Below are positions 42,904 to 53,099 of a stretch of DNA of 64,000 bases, in pieces. The notes under the pieces are model-generated. The model ran no database searches. It was not told the DNA's origin and worked only from the letters and a program-made list of their open reading frames with translations. Each line of letters starts with the position of its first letter. Position 1 is the first letter of the stretch. The position numbers and the translations under genes were made by a program. The stretch is from the NCBI GenBank assembly GCA_036397555.1, contig DASWIS010000008.1, positions 434,001 to 498,000 on the forward strand, in the 5' to 3' direction. Source of the DNA: Candidatus Zixiibacteriota bacterium. Lineage in GTDB: Bacteria; Zixibacteria; MSB-5A5; WJJR01.

Positions 42904-44304
42904 ATGTCAACAAAATCCCCGACAGGGGACAGGCCTCGGTCGGCCTCCGACTATGCCTCCGCAATCCATCGGCTCTACTCGCTGGAGTTCGCGAGTATTC
43001 GGCTGGGTCTGGATAACATCAGCAAACTTTGCCGGGCGCTCGGCGATCCGCAGGATCGGTTCGTATGCATCCACATCGCCGGCACCAACGGCAAGGGCTC
43101 AGTCTGCGCGATGCTGGATGCAATCCTGCGCGCCGCCGGGCATCGGACCGGGCGTTTCACATCTCCGCATCTGCGCGATTTGCGGGAGCGTGTCCTGATT
43201 GACGGCCGTCCCGTTCCCCGTGGCTGGGTGCAGGAGTTTCTCGACCGCCATTGGACCATGATATGCCGTGAACGATTCTCGTTCTTCGAGACGATGACCG
43301 CATTCGCCTTCGACAGTTTTGCCCGCGCTAACATCGACATCGCCGTCATTGAAGTCGGTCTCGGTGGACGGCTCGATGCCACCAACATCATCACGCCGGC
43401 GCTCTCGGTCATCACACGGATCGCCGCTGATCATCAACACCTGCTGGGCGATACACCGGCGAAGATCGCCGTCGAGAAAGCGGGGATTGTAAAGGAGGGA
43501 GTGGGGATCCTGACCGGTCCGTTGGCGCCGGAAGCATCCGCCGCGATTGCCAAAATCGCCGAATCACGTCATGCGCCGATCTGGGATGCGCACGAACTCA
43601 TGTCAGATCGAGGATCACGCCGCATGCTCCCCGGCGATGGCGAGGCGTGGCGCACGCCGCTGGTGGGGCCGCATCAAACAGGCAATGCAGCGATTGCAAT
43701 CGCGGCCGCCGTGGCCGCGGAGGCCGCGGGGATTCCAATTTCGCCCGGCGCGGTGCGATTTGGCCTGCGCCTGGCACATTGCGCGGCTCGGTTTCAGGTT
43801 CTGGCCGGACGGCCAACGACCGTGTTCGATGCCGCCCACAATCCCGATGGCATGCGGGCATTGGTTTCGACGTGGCGGAGCGTCTTCGGAAGCCGTAGGG
43901 CCGTCCTGCTCGTCGCGATCAAAGAGGACAAGGATTATCGCTCAATGTTGCGCACGCTCCGTCCGGTTGCCGACGCGCTCGTCTCGTGTCCGTTGCCGGT
44001 CATGCCGGGAGTCGGACAAGCAGCGATTGCGGCAATCGCGGAAAGACGCGGTTTGCCGTTTGTGTGGGAAGAAACCCCGCGTCAGGCATTCTCCCGCGCC
44101 CGACAGCTCGCCGGCCCCGATGGAATCGTACTCGTCACCGGTTCTCACTTCCTGATCGGGGAGATCATTCCCGCGGCGGCCATATTTCCTCCGCCGGGTC
44201 CGAATGGTGTTTTCAATCGCCTGACGCGAAGAGGGCTCCTCCAGGCGGCGGCTGATCCGGGAGAGCCGTTTGGCGAGCTGGCTGACGGGAACGATTCGGG
44301 CTGA
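42904..44304 (+). CDS. folC: Bifunctional dihydrofolate/folylpolyglutamate synthase
   Basis: Adds glutamate to dihydropteroate and folates. 466 residues, slightly longer than usual: P-loop HIAGTNGKGSVCAML (P-loop about 60-66), TSPHLRDLRERVLIDG, EVGLGGRLDATNII, ADHQHLLGDTPAKIAVEKAGI, and the C-terminal VFDAAHNPDGMRALV. The C-terminus has about 30 extra residues. A common partner of accD in bacteria. Confidence 0.95.
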   Translation: MSTKSPTGDRPRSASDYASAIHRLYSLEFASIRLGLDNISKLCRALGDPQDRFVCIHIAGTNGKGSVCAMLDAILRAAGHRTGRFTSPHLRDLRERVLIDGRPVPRGWVQEFLDRHWTMICRERFSFFETMTAFAFDSFARANIDIAVIEVGLGGRLDATNIITPALSVITRIAADHQHLLGDTPAKIAVEKAGIVKEGVGILTGPLAPEASAAIAKIAESRHAPIWDAHELMSDRGSRRMLPGDGEAWRTPLVGPHQTGNAAIAIAAAVAAEAAGIPISPGAVRFGLRLAHCAARFQVLAGRPTTVFDAAHNPDGMRALVSTWRSVFGSRRAVLLVAIKEDKDYRSMLRTLRPVADALVSCPLPVMPGVGQAAIAAIAERRGLPFVWEETPRQAFSRARQLAGPDGIVLVTGSHFLIGEIIPAAAIFPPPGPNGVFNRLTRRGLLQAAADPGEPFGELADGNDSG

Positions 44305-44387
44305 CTGTTGTTATTGCACAGATTGCCACGCGGCGGATGCGGCACGTCACTTTAGGCGATGCGACGGATTCGCGACGTGATCAAGGG

Positions 44388-44416
44388 TTGACTTGTCCAT
44401 GCCGATCCGATACCGT
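44388..44416 (+). promoter_or_regulatory. Predicted trxA promoter
   Basis: TTGACT (44388-44393), 17-nt spacer, TACCGT (44411-44416), about 27 nt before the trxA start codon, with the ribosome site (CGGAGGA) in between. Good agreement in spacing; -10 is only TAnnnT. Confidence 0.5.
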
Positions 44417-44442
44417 CAGTGGCTCTGACCCCGGAGGATACA

Positions 44443-44769
44443 ATGAGCAAACCCATTGAAGTGACCGATGCCAACTTTCAGCAGGAAGTCCTGCAGTCCG
44501 ACGTCCCCGTATTGGTCGATTTCTGGGCCGAATGGTGCGGCCCCTGCAAGCTGATCGGCCCGGTTGTAGCGGAATTGGCGAGCCAATACGACGGCAAGCT
44601 TAAAGTCGTCAAAGTCGACGTCGACAAAAACAACGCCACCGCCGGACAGTACCGCATCATGAGCATCCCATCGCTGTTGATCTTCAAGGGCGGCGAAAAG
44701 GTCGATCAGATCGTCGGGGCAGTCCCGAAAGAGAATCTTGTCGAACGTCTCGACGCCGTGCTTAACTGA
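44443..44769 (+). CDS. trxA: Thioredoxin
   Basis: 108-residue thiol-disulfide reductant. Active site WCGPC about 31-35 ([14 protein letters not shown]), cis-Pro loop [11 protein letters not shown], and the conserved VDVDKN. ATG 44443 is 8 nt after CGGAGGA. Probably its own transcription unit. Confidence 0.97.
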   Translation: MSKPIEVTDANFQQEVLQSDVPVLVDFWAEWCGPCKLIGPVVAELASQYDGKLKVVKVDVDKNNATAGQYRIMSIPSLLIFKGGEKVDQIVGAVPKENLVERLDAVLN

Positions 44770-44800
44770 GCTGACTGCCGTACGTGTTGCGCACGCTGCG

Positions 44801-44835
44801 GGGCCATCGAATCCCAACCGGGGATCCGATGGCCC
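44801..44835 (+). terminator. Possible terminator/hairpin after trxA
   Basis: GGGCCATCG (44801-44809) pairs perfectly with CGATGGCCC (44827-44835). An inner ATCCC/GGGAT pair extends it after one mismatch. No clear T-run follows, so it may be a stability hairpin rather than a terminator. Confidence 0.45.
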
Positions 44836-44971
44836 ATTGCATTTCCGGCGCCATCAGTCGGAGCATCTGCTATCGTGTAGAATAATTGTATCGTGGGCAT
44901 CAAGAGACGTATCGACATGTGTGGAAGAGCGTCGATAAACGTACAGGGGCAGATCTGAGTTCGGAGTTCAG

Positions 44972-45814
44972 ATGACGTTCGTCGTACGGCAGTGGTCATG
45001 GGGCGGCAGCCCGGTCGGCGGCAGTCTGATGCCGCGCGGGGTGAAGATGCTGCTGTACGCGAATATCGGCGTCTTCCTGCTTCAGTTATTCGCCCACGAC
45101 GACATCGTCCGTTACTTCGGACTGAGCCCGGTTCTGGTGGCCGGGGGTGCCGTCTGGCAGCCGGTGACTTACATGTTCCTGCACGGCGGCTTCATGCACC
45201 TTCTCTTCAACATGTTTGCCTTGTGGATGTTTGGGCGCGATCTGGAGTTGGATTGGGGCGCCGGCGCGTTTGTGCGGTATTACTTTGTTACCGGCATCGG
45301 CGCCGGGCTCGTGACGGTGGCAATGCTCTGGGGATCGCCGATTCCTACGATTGGCGCTTCCGGGGCGGTCTTCGCCATACTGCTCGCCTTCGGCATGACG
45401 TATCCGAATCGGCTGATCTACATCTGGTTTCTGTTTCCAATCAAAGCGAAGTACTTCGTGATGATGTTCGGAGCGCTGGAGTTCCTTGCGTCCATGAAGG
45501 GCAGTGCTGATGGAATCGGTCACTTTACGCATTTGGGCGGACTGGCCGTCGGGTTTCTCTATCTGCGTCTGGAGCGGCGCGGCGTCCGGCTTCGCTTCCC
45601 GCGACCGTTTGCGTGGCTGGGGCGATGGCGTGCCAAACGCAAAGCACATGAACTGCGACGCCGCTGGGACGAACAGCGCGAACTGATGGAGTCGGTCGAT
45701 CGTGTTCTGGACCGCATCAACGAGGTCGGTTACGACCATCTGACTGACGAGGAGCGCCGCACCCTCGAACGCGCCTCCAGCCGCCTCTCCAGCCACTCCG
45801 AAGACCGCTCATAG
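44972..45814 (+). CDS. Rhomboid-family intramembrane serine protease
   Basis: 280 residues. Catalytic Ser130 (IPTIGASGAVFAI) and His187 (GHFTHLGGLAVG), with the TM2 HxxxN motif in HGGFMHLLFNM. Six hydrophobic segments. The C-terminal 80 residues after the membrane part are very basic, then acidic and probably helical in the cytoplasm (from LGRWRAKRKAHELRRRWDE). Substrates unknown. Confidence 0.94.
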   Translation: MTFVVRQWSWGGSPVGGSLMPRGVKMLLYANIGVFLLQLFAHDDIVRYFGLSPVLVAGGAVWQPVTYMFLHGGFMHLLFNMFALWMFGRDLELDWGAGAFVRYYFVTGIGAGLVTVAMLWGSPIPTIGASGAVFAILLAFGMTYPNRLIYIWFLFPIKAKYFVMMFGALEFLASMKGSADGIGHFTHLGGLAVGFLYLRLERRGVRLRFPRPFAWLGRWRAKRKAHELRRRWDEQRELMESVDRVLDRINEVGYDHLTDEERRTLERASSRLSSHSEDRS

Positions 45815-45834
45815 TTGTGCTCCACCCAAAAGTC

Positions 45835-45862
45835 TTGCATCCGGTAAAGTCCGCATCATATT
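45835..45862 (+). promoter_or_regulatory. Possible dsbD promoter
   Basis: TTGCAT (45835-45840), 16-nt spacer, CATATT (45857-45862), about 37 bp before the chosen start codon. Moderate match. Confidence 0.35.
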
Positions 45863-45898
45863 GGGAACCGGTTGGCCCCGACTGTGTTGGAAGACTGG

Positions 45899-47827
45899 AT
45901 GACCATCGAAAACCTTCGATCCCCCATGCGCCCTTTGAGGCGCTCGGCATTGAATTCCGCATGGATCGCGCTGTTGTTGTGTGCGATGAGCTCTGTCTCG
46001 ACATGGGCTCAATTCGGTGAGCTCAGTGACGGAGACGAACCGATTCTGACCGTTCGCACTTACGCCTCATATGATACCGTCCGCGCGGCCGATACCGTAT
46101 GGCTGGCAGTGCGCCTCGACCTGCCGCCGCGATACCACATCAACTCGGCTCAGCCGCTGCAGGACTTCCTGATTCCCTCCAAACTGGAGTTGGTTTTCCC
46201 GGAAGGTCTTTCTCTCGGCGATATCCGCTACCCCGAGGGTGAGACAATCCCGCTGCTCGGTGAGAGGATGTCGGTGTACAGCGCTGGCGACCTGGTATTG
46301 GCGTCAGTGATCGTCTCGTCGCAGACAGCGAGCGGTCCGATCGGCGTGACCGGCGTATTTCACTATCAGGCGTGCGACGACAACTCATGTCTTCCCCCCG
46401 ATCGCGTCACAGTCGAGTGGAGACTGATCGTTGCCGATGAGCGTGGATCGGCGCGCTATCCTGACATCTTTGCGCCCGTGACGAATTCCGCTGAGCCCGT
46501 TGCACCGATCAGGAGCGGGGTGACGATACCCCCACAACAGGAATCCGATTTGGAACGGCTCGTGCGCGAGCATGGCACATGGGGTTATGTCCTCGCGCTG
46601 CTGTTGGCATTCAGCACCGGATTGCTGCTGTCGTTTTCGCCCTGTACCTATCCGATGATCCCCATCACGGTCTCGATCTTTGCCGGGCAGGCGCGCGGAC
46701 CGGGACGGGGCTTCGTGTTGTCGCTCTTCTATGTGCTGACCATGGCGGTCCTCTATGGAATTATGGGCATCGTCGTGGCATCGGTCGGCGGCGTCTTCGG
46801 CGCCTGGCTGGCACACCCGGTCGTGGTCGGCGCGATCGCGGTCATCTTCGTCGTCTTTGCACTCTCAATGTTCGGTCTGTATGAGCTACAGGTGCCCTTG
46901 GCGCTGCGCAACAGGATGGCGGGCCAGGGGGGGGAAGGCGTCGGCGGCGCCATCGTACTGGGTGCTGTGGCTGCCCTTGTGGTCTCGCCGTGCGTGGGGC
47001 CATTCGTAGCCGGGATTCTGCTCTATGTTGCCACCGCCGGATCGGCGGTGTTGGGGTTTCTGGTGTTGTTTACCTTTGCGCTGGGATTGGGCACACTCTT
47101 CCTGCTCATCGGGACTTTTTCATCGGCGATCACCGCGCTCCCCCACGCCGGAATGTGGATGGAATCGGTCAAGAAGTTCTTTGGTTTTGTCCTCCTGCTC
47201 ATGGCACTGTATTTCCTGCGTGCGCTTATTTCGACTCCATTGCTCGCCCTTCTGACCGGACTGCTGCTGCTGTCGGCGGGCGTCTTCGGCGGTGGTTTCG
47301 ACCGCCTCACGGCCGAAGCCGGATTCTTCCCGCGTCTGAAGAAACTCTTCGGCATCCTTTGCTTCATTCTGGGGCTGTATTTCTTTGGCGGGTATCTGGT
47401 CAGTTCGGGTCTTTTGTGGTCGCCGCTGAATCTCTCGCAACTGGACGGCACCGCCGCGTCGGGTTCGATGCATGATGGGGAAATCCCTTGGGGAGACGAT
47501 CTTCATGCTGGTATCGCCCGCGCCAAAACCGAGGGACGTCCGATACTGATCGACACGTGGGCGACATGGTGCATCAACTGCAAGCTGCTGGACACCAGGA
47601 CATGGCCCGATGCGCGCGTGGTCGCCGAGGCGAAGCGTTTCGTGCCGATCAAGCTGCAGCTGGAGACAAGCAGCGCCCCTGAAACGCGCGAGTTCCTCGA
47701 CTACTTTGGATTGAAGCAATACTCGTTGCCGACCACCATCCTGATCGACACGCGCGGCGGAGTGCAGAGTTTCCAGGGGTTCCTGGATGCCGATGAAATG
47801 CTCGGCCGCCTGAAGTCCGTAACGTAG
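45899..47827 (+). CDS. dsbD: Thiol:disulfide interchange protein DsbD
   Basis: Carries electrons from cytoplasmic thioredoxin across the inner membrane to periplasmic thiols. 642 residues: signal peptide about 1-37, N-terminal DsbD-alpha domain with Cys159 and Cys164 (YQACDDNSC), an 8-TM core with the paired SPCTYPM and SPCVGPF cysteines, and a C-terminal thioredoxin-like domain with WATWCINCK (near residue 560) and cis-Pro YSLPTTIL. ATG 45899 follows GGAAG by 6 nt; a TTG at 45872 is also in frame. TrxA is encoded 1.1 kb upstream. Confidence 0.95.
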   Translation: MTIENLRSPMRPLRRSALNSAWIALLLCAMSSVSTWAQFGELSDGDEPILTVRTYASYDTVRAADTVWLAVRLDLPPRYHINSAQPLQDFLIPSKLELVFPEGLSLGDIRYPEGETIPLLGERMSVYSAGDLVLASVIVSSQTASGPIGVTGVFHYQACDDNSCLPPDRVTVEWRLIVADERGSARYPDIFAPVTNSAEPVAPIRSGVTIPPQQESDLERLVREHGTWGYVLALLLAFSTGLLLSFSPCTYPMIPITVSIFAGQARGPGRGFVLSLFYVLTMAVLYGIMGIVVASVGGVFGAWLAHPVVVGAIAVIFVVFALSMFGLYELQVPLALRNRMAGQGGEGVGGAIVLGAVAALVVSPCVGPFVAGILLYVATAGSAVLGFLVLFTFALGLGTLFLLIGTFSSAITALPHAGMWMESVKKFFGFVLLLMALYFLRALISTPLLALLTGLLLLSAGVFGGGFDRLTAEAGFFPRLKKLFGILCFILGLYFFGGYLVSSGLLWSPLNLSQLDGTAASGSMHDGEIPWGDDLHAGIARAKTEGRPILIDTWATWCINCKLLDTRTWPDARVVAEAKRFVPIKLQLETSSAPETREFLDYFGLKQYSLPTTILIDTRGGVQSFQGFLDADEMLGRLKSVT

Positions 47828-47922
47828 TTCACGCCGGTATTCAGGGCCGGCCCTTCACAATTGGTCCCATCGGTGGAAAATCGGTTGCCGCCGCGGTGCG
47901 GTGGGTCATTTCTTCGCCTGTG

Positions 47923-50652
47923 ATGACTGCTGCCAAATCCCGACGTCTGTTTCTGATCGATGGCACCGCGCTGGCCTACAAAGCGTACTTTGCCTTCATC
48001 CGCAACCCGCTGCGCAATTCCAAAGGTGAGAATACGTCGGCGGTTTTTGGCGTCGCCAATTCGCTCCTAAAGCTTCGTCGCGATGAACACCCCGACTTCT
48101 GGGTGTTCACATTCGACCGCCCGGAGCCGACATTCCGTCACGAACTCGACCAGCAATACAAAGCCACCCGTGAAGCGACACCCGATGAACTGATCGACCA
48201 ACTCCCCCGCGTGAAGGAAGTGGCCGCGGCGCTCGGCTGCCCGTTGATGGAGATGGCCGGCTACGAAGCCGACGATCTGATCGCCACACTCGCACGCAAA
48301 GGAGTCGAAGAGGGACTCGAAATTGTCATTGTCTCCGGCGACAAGGACCTGATGCAGTTGGTGAGCGACCGGGTGTCGATCTACAACCCGCGCAAAGCGG
48401 GTGCGGAGATCGAGCGCCTCGATCCTGGGGGGGTCGAGGAGAAGTTCGGCGTGCCGCCCGATAAGGTGCGTGATGTCCTCGCGTTGATGGGTGACACCTC
48501 CGACAATGTCCCCGGTGTTCCCGGCATCGGGCCCAAGACCGCTGTGCAGTTGATCCGCGAGTACGGTGATCTTGAAGCGACCCTGGCGGCCGCCGACAAA
48601 ATCAAGCGTCCCGCTTTGCGCGACAAGCTCAAGGAATTTGCCGATCAGGCACGCCACTCCATGCGCATGGTGACGCTCGAAGATCAGTGCCCGATTGCCT
48701 GGACTCCCGACGCATGGGAGGTCGCCCGCGCCGACCGTGCGCGCGCCTTGAAGGTCTTCAGCGAACTGGAATTCAAGTCGCTGTCAAAGTGGCTCGAGGG
48801 CGGCGATACGACGAGTGAGGAGTTTCCGGCAGCCACGAAAGACAAGCCCGGGACTTACGAAGGTGTCAAGTCGCTGTCACAGTTGGACAAGATCGTAACC
48901 GACATGATGAAGGCCGAATGGCTGGCGGTCGATACCGAGACGACATCGCTGTCCACTCTCGACGCGCGACTCGTCGGGATTTCGCTGTCTTATTCTGCGG
49001 GCCACGCATACTACATCCCGGTCGGACACGACGATTCCGCTTCGAATCTGGCCCTCGAGGATGTCCTCGAGCGTCTCATTCCCATTCTGACCGGCAACGG
49101 ACCGAAGCTGATCGCGCAGAATGTCAAGTACGATGCCGGCATCTTCGCGCAATACAACATAGAACTGTCCAATATCGGTTTTGATCCGATGCTGGCGTCG
49201 TACTGTCTCGACCCCTCGGCACGCGCCCATGGTCTGGATCATCTTGCCGAATTCCACTGCGGGCATACCATGCAGCCGATCACCGATCTGATCGGCACCG
49301 GCAAAGATCAGAAAAACTTTGCCAGCGTCGATGTCAACGCCGCGACCTACTACGCCGCCGAGGACGCCGACTACACCTACCGCCTCCATGGGATTCTATC
49401 GCCCGAGCTGGACAAGGCCGGTGTCCGCCGATTGTTCGACGACATTGAACTGCCCTTGGCGACGGTCCTCGGGCGCATGGAACGCGCCGGAGTCCGAGTC
49501 GACGAGAAATATCTGAAGCGACTCTCCGGCGAAATGGAAACGCAGATCGCCGAGCTGACATCCGCCATCTATGAAGCGGCCGGGGAGGAGTTCAATCTCA
49601 ACTCCCCCACCCAGTTGGGGCGCATCCTCTTCGACCGGCTCCAGCTTAGGTCTGCACGACGAACATCGAAGACGTCTCAGCGTGCGACCGATGTCGGCGT
49701 GCTCGAGAGTCTCGCTGCTGAACATGCAGTACCGCGTCTGATGCTGGACTATCGTCAGGTGACCAAGTTGAAGTCGACCTATGTCGACGCGCTCCTGGGA
49801 CTGATTCATCCCAAGACCGGCCGTGTCCATACGTCGTTTCAGCAAACGGTCGCGGCCACCGGGCGGCTCTCGTCGTCCGATCCCAATTTGCAAAACATTC
49901 CGGTGCGCACCGAGGAGGGACGCAAAATCCGCGCGGCATTCGTGCCGCGCGACGGCCGGCATACGCTCCTAGTGGCGGATTACTCCCAAATCGAACTGCG
50001 GTTGATGGCGCACTTTTCCGAAGATCCGGCTCTGGTCAGCGCCTTCCGTGATGCCGCCGATGTCCACGCGCGCACGGCCGCCGAGATTTTTGGCATTCCC
50101 GAATCGGATGTCTCGCCGAAACAGCGCCGCCTCGCCAAGACGGCGAATTTCGGCATCATCTACGGGGTCTCGGCCTACGGTCTGTCTCAGCAATCCGACC
50201 TCTCGGTCGGCGAAGCCAGAGAGTTCATCGACGCCTACTTCCGGCGCTATCCCGGCGTCCGTCAGTTCATCGACCAGACTGTCGAGAAGGCGCGCGCAGA
50301 GGGGATCGTACGGACAATGTCCGGGCGACGCCGCTTCTTGCCTGACATTAAATCATCCGATCGCCGCAGCCGCGAGTTCGCCGAACGCACGGCGGTCAAC
50401 ACGCCGATGCAGGGGACGGCCGCCGACATCATTAAAATGGCGATGATCGAAATCGACCGGCGGTTGCGTGATGAAGGCAAAGCGTCTGTCATGACCCTGC
50501 AGGTGCATGACGAGCTGGTATTTGATGCACCCAAGTCGGAAATCGACTGGCTCCGACCCGTGGTCAGGGACGCGATGGAGAATGTCGTCAAGCTCAGTGT
50601 ACCGCTCTCCGTCGACATCGGCGCCGGCGCCAACTGGCTGGATGCAAAGTAG
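47923..50652 (+). CDS. polA: DNA polymerase I
   Basis: 909 residues, full length. 5' nuclease domain: LFLIDGTALAYKAYFAF, YEADDLIATLA, VSGDKDLMQLV, GVPGIGPKTAVQLI. The 3'-5' exonuclease appears active, with Asp and Glu in AVDTETTSLS, Asp in NVKYDAGIF, and YYAAEDADYTY. Polymerase motifs: TGRLSSSDPNLQNIPVRT, VADYSQIELRLMAHFS, RRLAKTANFGIIYGVSAYGL (O-helix), and QVHDELVFDAP. Start ATG 47923 taken; GTG 47896 is in frame without a better ribosome site. Confidence 0.97.
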   Translation: MTAAKSRRLFLIDGTALAYKAYFAFIRNPLRNSKGENTSAVFGVANSLLKLRRDEHPDFWVFTFDRPEPTFRHELDQQYKATREATPDELIDQLPRVKEVAAALGCPLMEMAGYEADDLIATLARKGVEEGLEIVIVSGDKDLMQLVSDRVSIYNPRKAGAEIERLDPGGVEEKFGVPPDKVRDVLALMGDTSDNVPGVPGIGPKTAVQLIREYGDLEATLAAADKIKRPALRDKLKEFADQARHSMRMVTLEDQCPIAWTPDAWEVARADRARALKVFSELEFKSLSKWLEGGDTTSEEFPAATKDKPGTYEGVKSLSQLDKIVTDMMKAEWLAVDTETTSLSTLDARLVGISLSYSAGHAYYIPVGHDDSASNLALEDVLERLIPILTGNGPKLIAQNVKYDAGIFAQYNIELSNIGFDPMLASYCLDPSARAHGLDHLAEFHCGHTMQPITDLIGTGKDQKNFASVDVNAATYYAAEDADYTYRLHGILSPELDKAGVRRLFDDIELPLATVLGRMERAGVRVDEKYLKRLSGEMETQIAELTSAIYEAAGEEFNLNSPTQLGRILFDRLQLRSARRTSKTSQRATDVGVLESLAAEHAVPRLMLDYRQVTKLKSTYVDALLGLIHPKTGRVHTSFQQTVAATGRLSSSDPNLQNIPVRTEEGRKIRAAFVPRDGRHTLLVADYSQIELRLMAHFSEDPALVSAFRDAADVHARTAAEIFGIPESDVSPKQRRLAKTANFGIIYGVSAYGLSQQSDLSVGEAREFIDAYFRRYPGVRQFIDQTVEKARAEGIVRTMSGRRRFLPDIKSSDRRSREFAERTAVNTPMQGTAADIIKMAMIEIDRRLRDEGKASVMTLQVHDELVFDAPKSEIDWLRPVVRDAMENVVKLSVPLSVDIGAGANWLDAK

Positions 50653-50704
50653 ACTCAACCGACAAAGCCGTCTGTGTGTAAGACGCAAAGTGAATAGTCA
50701 TCGA

Positions 50705-52378
50705 ATGAACAGACCGCACACGATGCGCCCCGCTACCAGCGTTCTGACTCTTGCCGTTCTGTTCGTCGCTGGTCTTTTGCCGACGCACTTGCGGGGCGAC
50801 GAGATTTCATGGCCCGCGTGGGATGACGTGCTCGGCAGGGCGGCGTCCGATCCCGCCGCAAAGTATGGGCTGTACGTCTACCGTACCCTGGCCGTGCCGC
50901 ATCCCGATGTCTATCTCAGGGCCGATCTTCTGACCTCGGAGATCATTGAAAGCCTGCCCGGCGGCCGTGGCGCCTATCGCGCCTCTGATCTTCGTGACTA
51001 TCAATTCTTTGATGACCTGCGCTCGGGCGCGATCAGCGGACGCCCCTTCAGTTGGCGCGACTGGGTGGTCATCCCCGACAGCGTCTACGACGATCCAATC
51101 ACTCCGTCATCGGCAAAGCGGTGGATCGACCGACGCTCCACGCCGGTCGCCGTTCTCCTGCAGGCGGTGTCTCCACGATTGAACACGGTGGAAGGTGCCG
51201 TCATGCGCTTTGTTCAGTCGCGACGGTCCGGACGATCGCCCGACAGCGTGTATGTCATTATCGACGGGGAGGGCACCGGATATTTGCTCGATGGTCATCG
51301 CCTGCTGCGCGGCGGCATTCACGAGACCTCTCCGGAGACCTCGTGGTTGAAACCCGCCATCGTCTTCAACGACCGTGCGACATACTATCCGCTTTTGGGT
51401 CGCGATGACCGCAGCCGCGATACTGCGCTCGCGCGCGCGGTCCAGCGACTTGGGCCGGTCGGTATGCTGAATCTACCGGTACAAGCGTTGCAGCGCATCA
51501 ACACCCTCCGGAGCATCGCACGACTTGACAGTGACCGAGAGAAATTTCTGGCTGCAGTGCTCTGCTCTGGTCTCCGTGACCTCTCGATGACACCGGTCCG
51601 GGACGCCTGGTCACGCGCATGGGATTCGTCGGGATCAATTATGCCGGCGTGTCGCTCGGCCATGATGGCTGCGGCTCTATTCGCCGCAAACCGGCTGAGC
51701 CCCGCCACGCGGCGACTATGCCGTATGATCGATCGCAATGCGTTCGCAGAGGGCACGGCGGAACTGCAATCGTCTTATCTCAGTTTGACCGGCCGGATGG
51801 CGAATCGTGCCGACACAGCCGACACCATGCAGGAAAGCTGGGGCATTCTCTGGGGACGTGATTTCATCGACATCGGCATCGATGACATCGTGCGAACCCG
51901 CGCAGGGGAAAGCTTCTCACAGATGCAAGCCATGTCGGCGGTTCTCAGCGCCGCCGGTGTCGATTATTTCTGCCTGAGTCTGTGGGCGCCGAACTTGATG
52001 GCACCCGAGCAATACTGGATCATCGCTGCCGGTGGCACGCATCAATTCAATCTCGGTCGCTGGACCCCGGTCCCCAAGGCGAAAGGCACATTTGACCGGT
52101 CCGTACTTCTGTCAACCGGGTACGGGCTGCCGGGACGGTGGGTCGAACTCACGAAAGGGCCCTTATGCACCGACGCCGAGCCGTTGCAGATTGCCGGCGA
52201 ACTCAATCGCATCAGCCGAGAGGTTCCCGGAGCCGACATTCAGATACGTTTCCCTAACGGGCAGCTGGCTCGACTTCTTGATGTATCCACTCAGATTGCC
52301 GACGAACAATGGCGCATCGTCAAGATGTGCTGGGACTGTGTCACGTCGGATTCGACCGAAACCGCTCTCTCGCCATGA
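50705..52378 (+). CDS. Exported protein of unknown function
   Basis: 557 residues. N-terminal signal peptide (TSVLTLAVLFVAGLLPT). No confident domain. The region from GESFSQMQAMSAVLSAAGVDYF to GGTHQFNLGRW loosely recalls the Cys-to-His spacing of transglutaminase-like folds, but the Cys position is Ser and no Asp could be assigned. ATG 50705 (or 50723) chosen because upstream in-frame starts read into the polA 3' end. Sits between polA and coaE on the same strand; the signal peptide points to the periplasm. Confidence 0.7.
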   Translation: MNRPHTMRPATSVLTLAVLFVAGLLPTHLRGDEISWPAWDDVLGRAASDPAAKYGLYVYRTLAVPHPDVYLRADLLTSEIIESLPGGRGAYRASDLRDYQFFDDLRSGAISGRPFSWRDWVVIPDSVYDDPITPSSAKRWIDRRSTPVAVLLQAVSPRLNTVEGAVMRFVQSRRSGRSPDSVYVIIDGEGTGYLLDGHRLLRGGIHETSPETSWLKPAIVFNDRATYYPLLGRDDRSRDTALARAVQRLGPVGMLNLPVQALQRINTLRSIARLDSDREKFLAAVLCSGLRDLSMTPVRDAWSRAWDSSGSIMPACRSAMMAAALFAANRLSPATRRLCRMIDRNAFAEGTAELQSSYLSLTGRMANRADTADTMQESWGILWGRDFIDIGIDDIVRTRAGESFSQMQAMSAVLSAAGVDYFCLSLWAPNLMAPEQYWIIAAGGTHQFNLGRWTPVPKAKGTFDRSVLLSTGYGLPGRWVELTKGPLCTDAEPLQIAGELNRISREVPGADIQIRFPNGQLARLLDVSTQIADEQWRIVKMCWDCVTSDSTETALSP

Positions 52379-52424
52379 GTTTTCTTCTACGCCACACTGC
52401 GTGCCCGGCGCATATTCATACCCG

Positions 52425-53099
52425 ATGGCAAAGTCCACCCGATCTGTACAACGCATTCCCCCACCCATCGTCGGGATCATCGGTCCCATCGGGTCCGGCA
52501 AGTCCAGCGTCGCCCAACTGCTTCAGCGGCGAGGAGCGGTCCTGATTAATGCTGACGCAATCGGGCATGAACTCCTCGAACACTCTGTCCTCGTCCGCCG
52601 TCGAATCCGAAGGGCCTTCGGGAATTCCGTCACTGTCCGTGGCCTCATCGACCGCACCGTGTTGGCGCGTCTGGCGTTTGCCACACCTGCGAACACATCA
52701 GCGCTGAACGCCATTATGCGCCCGCCGCTTGTCCGCGAGGTGGCGCGTCGTATCAGGGCCGGACAGAAACGCCGCGACACGGTCGCGATAGTGCTCGATG
52801 CCGCCCTGCTTCTGGAGTGGCGCGGCGCGGGCTTGCAATGGGATTATCTGATCGGTGTGTGGGCTCCCGAATCGGTTCGAACATCACGCCTCCGCAGCCG
52901 GGGGCTTGACGCGCCGGAAGTGCGTCGCCGGGCGCGTCGTCAATTGCCTTGGAGCCGGAAGCGCCGACAATGTGATTGTCTCATAAAAAATGACAGGACT
53001 TTGTCAATCCTTCGGCAACGGACGTATCGCTGCTGGGAAAAGATGTTATCTTCGTGTTCGCGGCGAGGCAGCCGCATCAGCAACAGGAGAGTCCGATGA
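52425..53099 (+). CDS. coaE: Dephospho-CoA kinase
   Basis: Last step of coenzyme A synthesis. 224 residues: P-loop GIIGPIGSGKSSVAQLL (about 17-33), NADAIGHELL, RTVLARLAFATPANTSALNAI, VLDAALLLEWRG, and ESVRTSRLRSRGL. The C-terminal ~15 residues (after CWEKML) are a basic tail that overlaps the next gene by 4 bp (ATGA). Confidence 0.9.
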   Translation: MAKSTRSVQRIPPPIVGIIGPIGSGKSSVAQLLQRRGAVLINADAIGHELLEHSVLVRRRIRRAFGNSVTVRGLIDRTVLARLAFATPANTSALNAIMRPPLVREVARRIRAGQKRRDTVAIVLDAALLLEWRGAGLQWDYLIGVWAPESVRTSRLRSRGLDAPEVRRRARRQLPWSRKRRQCDCLIKNDRTLSILRQRTYRCWEKMLSSCSRRGSRISNRRVR

